Assembly (NCBI GenBank): GCA_001298555.1
Contig: LJCW01000253.1
Span: 1 to 64,000 of the forward strand
DNA from: Actinobacteria bacterium OV450
GTDB taxonomy: Bacteria > Actinomycetota > Actinomycetes > Streptomycetales > Streptomycetaceae
DNA length: 64,000 bases
Direction of reading: 5' to 3'
How positions within the stretch are numbered: the first letter of the stretch is position 1; each line of letters starts with the position of its first letter. Shown here piece after piece: positions 57,399-64,000 of this stretch. The notes under the pieces are model-generated. The model was not told the origin of the DNA, ran no database searches, and saw only the letters and a program-made list of their open reading frames with translations. The translations under genes were made by a program, and so were the position numbers.

Positions 57399-57620
57399 GT
57401 GGCCGCCGACCACGACTACTCCGACCTGACCGCCGTCCACGTCAACTGCACCCTCAAGCGCTCGCCCGAGACGAGCTACACCGAGGGCCTCATCGAGCGC
57501 AGCCGCGCCGTCATGGAGGCGGCCGGCACGAACCGCTCGGGGGCGTGCGCGGTGGCTGAGGCCCCCTCGCCGGGGACCTACCGGGGCAGGAGGGTGCTCA
57601 GCTCGGCGTCGAGGTCGTAG
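57399..57620 (+). pseudogene. Truncated NAD(P)H-dependent FMN reductase-like gene
   Basis: From GTG 57399 the frame reads SDLTAVHVNCTLKRSPET and EGLIERSRAVMEAAG, which is the N-terminal signature of NADPH-dependent FMN reductases/flavodoxin-fold oxidoreductases (first strand plus flavin loop). After about residue 45 the similarity ends and the frame runs into unrelated residues until 57620, inside the end of the ssgA-family gene on the other strand. Only about a quarter of the normal length remains, so it is a remnant. Confidence 0.6.
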
Positions 57621-57991
57621 TGCCGCTGTTCCTCGCCCCGCGGCACCAGGTCGACCAGCCGCCGGCACAGTGCGCGCACGTCCCGCGCCCGGGCGGACAC
57701 CACGCAGCTCTGCACCCCGTTGCTGAAGGCGAGCAGGACGCGCGGCTCGCGGCCCCGCCACTGCGGCCACACCCGGATGTCCCCCTCGCCCGTCCCGCGG
57801 GTCTCCCCGTCCAGCAGCAGGTCCCGGGAGAACACCCAGTGCGCCAGCTGGACCCCGGAGCCCCGGAAGTCGAGCGCCAGCTCGTAGGGCCGGTCGCGGC
57901 GGTACGTGAAGGCCCCGTGCACCGGTATGGGCTCCGGGGAGGCCTCCAGCCGGAGCGGGAGGACGCGGTACTCGATGCCGTGGTCGTCCAT
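57578..57991 (-). CDS. SsgA-family sporulation/cell-division regulator (SALP)
   Basis: 137 residues. Matches the SALP pattern: PVHGAFTYRRDRPYELALDF, WVFSRDLLLDGETRGTGEGD, IRVWPQ, GEEQRHYDLDAELSTLLP. These proteins help place the division septum and steer peptidoglycan work in sporulating actinomycetes. The exact member (SsgC-G type) cannot be told from sequence alone. It strongly supports a sporulating Streptomyces-like host. Confidence 0.92.
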   Translation of the reverse strand: MDDHGIEYRVLPLRLEASPEPIPVHGAFTYRRDRPYELALDFRGSGVQLAHWVFSRDLLLDGETRGTGEGDIRVWPQWRGREPRVLLAFSNGVQSCVVSARARDVRALCRRLVDLVPRGEEQRHYDLDAELSTLLPR

Positions 57992-58130
57992 GCGCTGCGC
58001 CTCTCTGTCGTGTCTCGTCCCGCCTGCCCGCGGCTCCCCCGGGCAAGCTAGCCCACCGTCCGGCCGTCCCCGTGGGCCGAAGGTCCCGACTCCGCGGGCC
58101 GCTGGACCCGTTGTGTCACAGGAACGCGGA

Positions 58131-58162
58131 GCGGCCCGCCCTCCGGGGGGAGGGCGGGCCGC
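58131..58162. terminator. Hairpin terminator downstream of sdaA
   Basis: Fourteen-base perfect arms (58131-58144 and 58149-58162) with a GGGG loop, in the spacer between sdaA and the ssgA-family gene; both genes are on the minus strand. Confidence 0.75.
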
Positions 58163-58263
58163 AGGGTCACCGGTCCGTCACGGGACGGGGTCGGGGAGGA
58201 GCGAGCCGCGGGAAGGGGCCCGACGCGGTGCGTGGGGCCCCTTGCGGCGTCAGCGGCGCCGGG

Positions 58264-59646
<1,383 letters not shown>

Positions 59647-60012
59647 GGTGGCGGACTCCCTTGTCTGCTCGTGGGGTGGGAGGGGGGCAGGCGAGGCGGG
59701 CGATGCAGGAGGGGTGATTGTTCGGATTTTGTCCGACAGACGAGCTTAACGCGGAGAAGTGAACGGCCCGGCTGCCGGAACGGGTGCGCGAGGTTGCGGT
59801 TGGGCGTGCGTCAGGTCACGTTTCCCGCTCCGCGGCCGGGCCGGGCGGGCGGCGCGGGGCGTCGCCGGCCCCTCGGGGCCGCCCCGGGATGCGGTCCGGC
59901 CCCGGCAGCCCGCCGGAGCGGGCCCAGACGCCCGTCGGGGTCGGCCGGGGTCATGGGAAGGGCCCGGTTCTGCGGATTGCGGAACCGGGCCCTCCTCGTA
60001 GAATCCCGGGCG
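59647..60012. promoter_or_regulatory. Spacer between glyA and sdaA with promoter and terminator
   Basis: 366 bases without a gene. The glyA terminator is a hairpin with twelve-base perfect arms at 59959-59970 and 59982-59993. Nearer sdaA a near-palindrome TGTTCGGA-TTTTG-TCCGACA (59719-59738) could be a promoter operator for sdaA. Confidence 0.6.
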
Positions 60013-61269
60013 TCAGAGCGTCGGGTACAGCGGGAACCTCGCGGCCAGCGCGGAGACGCGCGCCTTGAGGGACTCGCTGTCGTACGCCGGCTTCAGCGCC
60101 TGCGCGATGATCTCGGCCACCTCGGTGAAGGCCTCGGCGTCGAAACCGCGGGTCGCCAGGGCCGGCGTACCGATCCGCAGACCCGAGGTGACCATCGGCG
60201 GCCGCGGGTCGTTCGGGATGGCGTTGCGGTTGACCGTGATGCCGACCTCGTGGAGGCGGTCCTCGGCCTGCTGCCCGTCCAGCTCGGAGTTGCGCAGGTC
60301 GACCAGGACCAGGTGCACGTCGGTGCCGCCGGTGAGGACGTCCACGCCCACGGCCTTGACGTCGTCCTGGACCAGGCGCGCGGCGAGGATCTTCGCGCCT
60401 TCCAGGGTGCGCTCCTGGCGCTCCTTGAACTCGGGCGAGGCCGCGACCTTGAAGGAGACCGCCTTGGCCGCGATCACGTGCTCCAGCGGGCCGCCCTGCT
60501 GGCCCGGGAAGACCGCGGAGTTGATCTTCTTGGCCAGCTCCTGCGTCGACAGGATGACACCGCCGCGCGGACCGCCGAGGGTCTTGTGCGTGGTGGTGGT
60601 GACGACGTGGGCGTGCGGGACCGGGTTCGGGTGCAGGCCCGCGGCGACCAGGCCGGCGAAGTGCGCCATGTCGACCATCAGGTACGCGCCGACCTCGTCC
60701 GCGATGCGGCGGAAGGCGGCGAAGTCCAGCTGGCGCGGGTAGGCGGACCAGCCGGCGACGATCAGCTGCGGCTTGGACTCCTTGGCGAGGCGCTCGACCT
60801 CGGCCATGTCGACCTGGCCGTCCTCACCGACGTGGTACGGGACCACGTTGTAGAGCTTGCCGGAGAAGTTGATCTTCATGCCGTGGGTCAGGTGACCGCC
60901 GTGGGCCAGGTTCAGGCCCATGATCGTGTCGCCCGGCTTCAGCAGCGCGAACATCGCGGCGGCGTTCGCCTGCGCACCCGAGTGCGGCTGCACGTTCGCG
61001 GCCTCGGCGCCGAAGAGCGCCTTGATGCGGTCGATCGCGATCTGCTCGACGACGTCGACGTGCTCGCAGCCGCCGTAGTACCGGCGGCCGGGGTAGCCCT
61101 CGGCGTACTTGTTGGTCAGGACCGAGCCCTGGGCCTCCATGACGGCGACCGGAGCGAAGTTCTCCGACGCGATCATCTCCAGGGTGGACTGCTGGCGTCC
61201 GAGCTCGGCGTCGACGGCGGCGGCGACGTCCGGGTCGAGCTCGTGGAGGGGGGTGTTGAGAACAGACAT
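60013..61269 (-). CDS. glyA: Serine hydroxymethyltransferase
   Basis: 418 residues, PLP enzyme interconverting serine and glycine with tetrahydrofolate. Seen: [49 protein letters not shown], and the PLP lysine in [15 protein letters not shown]. Normal length. It is 17 bases after gcvH on the same strand, the last gene of gcvT-gcvH-glyA. Confidence 0.97.
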   Translation of the reverse strand: MSVLNTPLHELDPDVAAAVDAELGRQQSTLEMIASENFAPVAVMEAQGSVLTNKYAEGYPGRRYYGGCEHVDVVEQIAIDRIKALFGAEAANVQPHSGAQANAAAMFALLKPGDTIMGLNLAHGGHLTHGMKINFSGKLYNVVPYHVGEDGQVDMAEVERLAKESKPQLIVAGWSAYPRQLDFAAFRRIADEVGAYLMVDMAHFAGLVAAGLHPNPVPHAHVVTTTTHKTLGGPRGGVILSTQELAKKINSAVFPGQQGGPLEHVIAAKAVSFKVAASPEFKERQERTLEGAKILAARLVQDDVKAVGVDVLTGGTDVHLVLVDLRNSELDGQQAEDRLHEVGITVNRNAIPNDPRPPMVTSGLRIGTPALATRGFDAEAFTEVAEIIAQALKPAYDSESLKARVSALAARFPLYPTL

Positions 61270-61286
61270 CAGGATCCCCTGGGGTG

Positions 61287-61670
61287 TCAGTTGTCGGAGT
61301 GGGTGAGCGCGGCGTACTCGTCGGCGGAGAGCACGTCCTTGGGCTCCTCCGAGAGGCGCACCTTGAACAGCCAGCCACCCTCGAACGGGGCGGTGTTCAC
61401 GAGCGCCGGGTCGTCCACGACGTCCTGATTGGCCTCGACGACCTCACCGGTGACGGGGGAGTACAGGTCGCTGACCGACTTGGTCGACTCCAGCTCACCG
61501 CAGGTCTCGCCCTCGGTGACGGTGTCGCCGACCGCGGGGAGCTGGGCGTAGACGACGTCACCGAGCGCGTTGGCCGCGAACTCCGTGATCCCGACCGTCG
61601 CGACGCCGTCCACGGCGTCCGACAGCCACTCGTGCTCCTTGGTGTAACGCAGCTGCTGGGGGTTGCTCAT
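61287..61670 (-). CDS. gcvH: Glycine cleavage system H protein
   Basis: 127 residues. Carries the lipoyl Lys in [18 protein letters not shown] and the YTKEHEWL start typical of GcvH. AGGAGA lies eight bases before the ATG. It shuttles the aminomethyl group between P, T and L proteins. 90 bases after gcvT; that gap has two direct copies of TACTGAGACG (61721-61740). Confidence 0.97.
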   Translation of the reverse strand: MSNPQQLRYTKEHEWLSDAVDGVATVGITEFAANALGDVVYAQLPAVGDTVTEGETCGELESTKSVSDLYSPVTGEVVEANQDVVDDPALVNTAPFEGGWLFKVRLSEEPKDVLSADEYAALTHSDN

Positions 61671-61760
61671 GACCTGATTCTCCTGGATGCGGGGGAGTGC
61701 GAACGAACAGTGGTCTTGCGTACTGAGACGTACTGAGACGGCCGGTACGGCGTACGGGCG

Positions 61761-62876
61761 CTACTTCTGCCGCTTGTAGAACGGCAGGGCGACGACCTCG
61801 TACGGCTCATGCGTACCGCGAATGTCCACGCCGACGCCGGAGGTGCCGGGCGCGGCGTACTCCGCGTCCACGTAGGCCATCGCGATCGGCTTGCCCAGCG
61901 TCGGGGACGGGGCGCCCGAGGTGACCTCGCCGATCACCTGGCCGCCGGCGACGACCGGGAACCCGGCGCGCGGGACGCGGCGGCCCTCGGCGATCAGGCC
62001 GACCAGCTTGCGCGGCGCCTTCGTGGCGGCCTGCTCGGCGGCGGCCTCCAGGGCGGCGCGCCCGACGAAGTCGCCCTCCTTCTCGAACTTCACGACCCGG
62101 CCCAGACCCGCGTCGAACGGGGTGAGGCCGGTGGTCAGCTCGTGCCCGTACAGCGGCATGCCCGCCTCCAGGCGCAGCGTGTCGCGGCAGGACAGGCCGG
62201 CCGGCACCAGGCCGACGCCCGCGCCGGCCTCGGTCAGCGCCTGCCACAGCTCCACGGCGTGCTCGGGGGAGACGAACAGCTCGAAGCCGTCCTCGCCCGT
62301 GTAGCCCGTACGCGCGATCAGCGCGGGCACGCCCGCGACGGTGCCCGGCAGGCCGGCGTAGTACTTCAGCCCGTCCAGGTCGGCGTCGGTGAGGGAGGCG
62401 AGGATGCCGGGGGACTCGGGGCCCTGCACGGCGATCAGCGCGTACGCGTCGCGGTCGTCGCGGACCTCGGTGTCGAAGCCCGCGGCGCGCTCGGTCAGGG
62501 CGTCCAGGACGACCTGGGCGTTGGAGGCGTTCGCGACGACCATGTACTCGGTCTCGCCCAGGCGGTAGACGATCAGGTCGTCGAGGATCCCGCCGTCCTC
62601 CTGGCAGATGTGCGTGTAGCGGGCGCGGCCGACGCCGACGGTCGAGATGTTGCCGACCAGCGCGTAGTCCAGGGCTTTGACGGCCTCCGGGCCGGTCAGC
62701 GTGATCTCGCCCATGTGGGAGAGGTCGAAAAGACCGGCCTTGGTCCGCACGGCGTTGTGCTCGTCGCGCTCACTGGCGTACCGCAGGGGCATGTCCCAGC
62801 CCGCGAAATCGGTCATGGTCGCACCGAGCGACCGGTGCAGCGCATCGAGGGCGGTCAGACGGGGGGCAGTGCTCAT
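61761..62876 (-). CDS. gcvT: Glycine cleavage system aminomethyltransferase (T protein)
   Basis: 371 residues from ATG 62874-62876, with GGAG eight bases upstream. N-terminus RLTALDALHRSLGATMTDFA; folate/aminomethyl site residues in FDLSHMGEI and YTGEDGFELF; C-terminal GFPVVAGGQVIGEVTSGAPS. Normal length. First gene after the glycine riboswitch. The P protein gene is not in the window. Confidence 0.96.
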   Translation of the reverse strand: MSTAPRLTALDALHRSLGATMTDFAGWDMPLRYASERDEHNAVRTKAGLFDLSHMGEITLTGPEAVKALDYALVGNISTVGVGRARYTHICQEDGGILDDLIVYRLGETEYMVVANASNAQVVLDALTERAAGFDTEVRDDRDAYALIAVQGPESPGILASLTDADLDGLKYYAGLPGTVAGVPALIARTGYTGEDGFELFVSPEHAVELWQALTEAGAGVGLVPAGLSCRDTLRLEAGMPLYGHELTTGLTPFDAGLGRVVKFEKEGDFVGRAALEAAAEQAATKAPRKLVGLIAEGRRVPRAGFPVVAGGQVIGEVTSGAPSPTLGKPIAMAYVDAEYAAPGTSGVGVDIRGTHEPYEVVALPFYKRQK

Positions 62877-62924
62877 GGGTGTGGCTCCCGGGTCCCAGGG
62901 CATGACATGACGAGGACGATCCTC

Positions 62925-63160
62925 CCCATCTGTCATCGGAACCTGAGAGGTTCGCCGAGAGTTCCCGGTCGGACCCGGGGAACCTCGACTTGCACCTTGG
63001 GTGGAGCGCACGCGGTGCCGTCGTGAGGGACGGCGGCGCGGCTCGCTTTTCAGATCTGCCTCATCCACGCGGTACGGGGCCTGAGAGATTCAAGGGAGGA
63101 ACTTGCTCCTTCGGCGCCCGGGCACCGCCTCACGGCGTGCCGGGACTCTCCCGCGCGGAT
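62925..63160 (-). ncRNA. Tandem glycine riboswitch
   Basis: On the minus strand, 49-284 bases before gcvT. The first aptamer begins GGGAGAGT (about 63152) and has GCCGAAGGAGCAAG and GAATCTCTCAGGC; the second has ACCCAAGGTGCAAGT, AACTCTCGGCGAACCTCTCAGG and ends near CAGATG. Two aptamers in a row is the classic RF00504 layout. Glycine should switch on gcvT-gcvH-glyA. Confidence 0.9.
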
Positions 63161-63374
63161 TCAAGCGGCCGGTATGCAGTTGGTCCAGATGGCGCACATC
63201 ATTGCACGCCGTCCGGGCGATCGGGCGTGCGGGCCCGGAAGAACGTACGGACCGGCCGTCCCGGACCGGTGGAGGGGCCGCGGGCCCTGACCGGAACCGG
63301 GGCCACCGGATTACCGTCTCTTTACACTCTTGGGCATGGGGCCCGCGCGGCCCCGATTGGGGGAGGCGATCACA
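63161..63374. promoter_or_regulatory. Divergent promoter region
   Basis: Contains the start of the riboswitch transcript on the minus side and the promoter of the P-loop gene on the plus side. GGAGGC at 63362-63367 precedes GTG 63375. No further structure seen. Confidence 0.4.
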
Positions 63375-64000
63375 GTGCGGAGATTCGGAGTGCTGGCGTT
63401 GACCGGGACCGGGGCCGTCGACGGGGTGCCGGCGGCGCGGCGGGCCTGCGCCGAGGGCCCCCTCGTACGCGACCTGCGCGGCCGGGGCCCGCACGGACCC
63501 CAGTGGCTCGGCTTCGCCGAAGGCGACATCGTCGTGGTGTCCGGCCTGCCCGGCGGCGGCAAGAGCACGCTGATCAAGCGGGCCGCGGACGGCGGCATCG
63601 ACTCGCAGGACGTGCGCGAGCGCTGGGAGCGGCGGATGCCGAGGGCGCTGCCGTACGCGGTGTACCGGCCGCTGGTCCGCTGCGCCCACTACTGGGGCCT
63701 GTGGCGGACGCTGCGCTCCGGGGCCTCGGCGGTGGTCCACGACTGCGGAACGCAGACCTGGGTGCGCGCCCTGCTGGCCGCGGCCGCGCGGCGGCGGGGC
63801 CGCGGGCTGCACCTGCTGCTGCTGGACACCACCCCGGAGGAGGCCCTGGCCGGGCAGGCGGCGCGGGGGCGCGGGGTGTCGGCGTACGCCTTCGCCCGCC
63901 ACCGGGGCGCGGTGGCCCGGCTGCTGCGGGACGCGGAGGCGGGCCGCCTCCCGGCCGGCTGCACCTCGGCGGTCCTGCTGGACCGCGGCTCGGCGGCCCG
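63375..64000 (+). CDS. P-loop ATP-binding protein, N-terminal part
   Basis: 208 residues to the window edge, still open. GTG 63375 with GGAGGC eight bases upstream. About residues 52-65 read IVVVSGLPGGGKSTL, a Walker A P-loop; VVHDCGTQTWVRALL and LHLLLLDTTPEEALAGQ follow as in zeta-toxin/ATP-kinase-like (AAA_33) P-loop enzymes that use a Thr/Glu-rich lid. Function unknown; it could be a small-molecule kinase. Divergent from the glycine operon. Confidence 0.8.
   Translation, partial: MRRFGVLALTGTGAVDGVPAARRACAEGPLVRDLRGRGPHGPQWLGFAEGDIVVVSGLPGGGKSTLIKRAADGGIDSQDVRERWERRMPRALPYAVYRPLVRCAHYWGLWRTLRSGASAVVHDCGTQTWVRALLAAAARRRGRGLHLLLLDTTPEEALAGQAARGRGVSAYAFARHRGAVARLLRDAEAGRLPAGCTSAVLLDRGSAA

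Overview
The window is chromosomal DNA of a high-GC actinomycete, almost certainly a Streptomyces. Reading frames carry G/C-biased third positions, GTG and TTG starts are common, and many neighbouring genes overlap by 4 bases. It has a GlgE glycogen pathway, an SsgA-family sporulation protein and a rare TTA leucine codon. From memory, the gene order resembles the S. coelicolor SCO5423-SCO5473 stretch, with an exopolysaccharide block in the middle; this was not checked against a database. I see no rRNA, tRNA, insertion sequence, prophage or CRISPR array.

Layout. 0-6.4 kb: central carbon genes pyk, ackA and pta (minus strand) and pfkA (plus). 6.5-8.3 kb: a two-HTH regulator, then a MerR regulator with a thioredoxin. 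8.3-19.4 kb: the GlgE glycogen operon glgE-treS-mak-glgB (minus), divergent from glgP. 19.4-25.4 kb: a double-module Lrp/AsnC regulator, an MFS exporter, a repeat-rich secreted protein and a secreted M4 metalloprotease. 25.8-42.7 kb: an exopolysaccharide (EPS) locus. It encodes a polyprenyl-phosphate sugar transferase, GDP-fucose synthesis (gmd, fcl), a large secreted propeller/FN3/LamG/DNRLRE protein, a lipoprotein, two GT4 glycosyltransferases, a WcaF-like acetyltransferase, Wzy-like and Wzx-like membrane proteins, a Wzz-type protein whose kinase motifs are degenerate, and a TagD-like cytidylyltransferase beside a CDP-alcohol phosphatidyltransferase. 43-45.4 kb: glgX. 45.6-48.4 kb: two paralogous lipoprotein L,D-transpeptidases with what looks like a third, decayed one between them. 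48.5-54.4 kb: enoyl-CoA hydratase, an RsbW-like ATPase, a NodB-fold lipoprotein coupled to a beta-propeller lipoprotein, an EF-hand protein, a PadR regulator and another lipoprotein. 54.4-57.3 kb: cbiMNQO cobalt importer behind a cobalamin riboswitch. 57.4-58 kb: a truncated flavin-reductase-like remnant and an ssgA-family gene. 58.2-63.2 kb: serine/glycine metabolism, gcvT-gcvH-glyA plus sdaA, behind a tandem glycine riboswitch. 63.4-64 kb: the start of a P-loop protein that runs off the window.

How it works together. Glycogen turnover is nearly complete: TreS and maltokinase make maltose-1-phosphate, GlgE polymerises it, GlgB branches it, and GlgP and GlgX degrade it. The EPS block has the parts of a Wzx/Wzy pathway for a polymer probably containing fucose, O-acetylated and perhaps decorated by a CDP-activated alcohol. 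The most unusual points are the Wzz protein with degenerate Walker motifs, the cytidylyltransferase/CDP-alcohol transferase pair, the NodB-fold protein lacking the usual catalytic motif 1, the vestigial L,D-transpeptidase, and several dyads and short tandem repeats in intergenic DNA.
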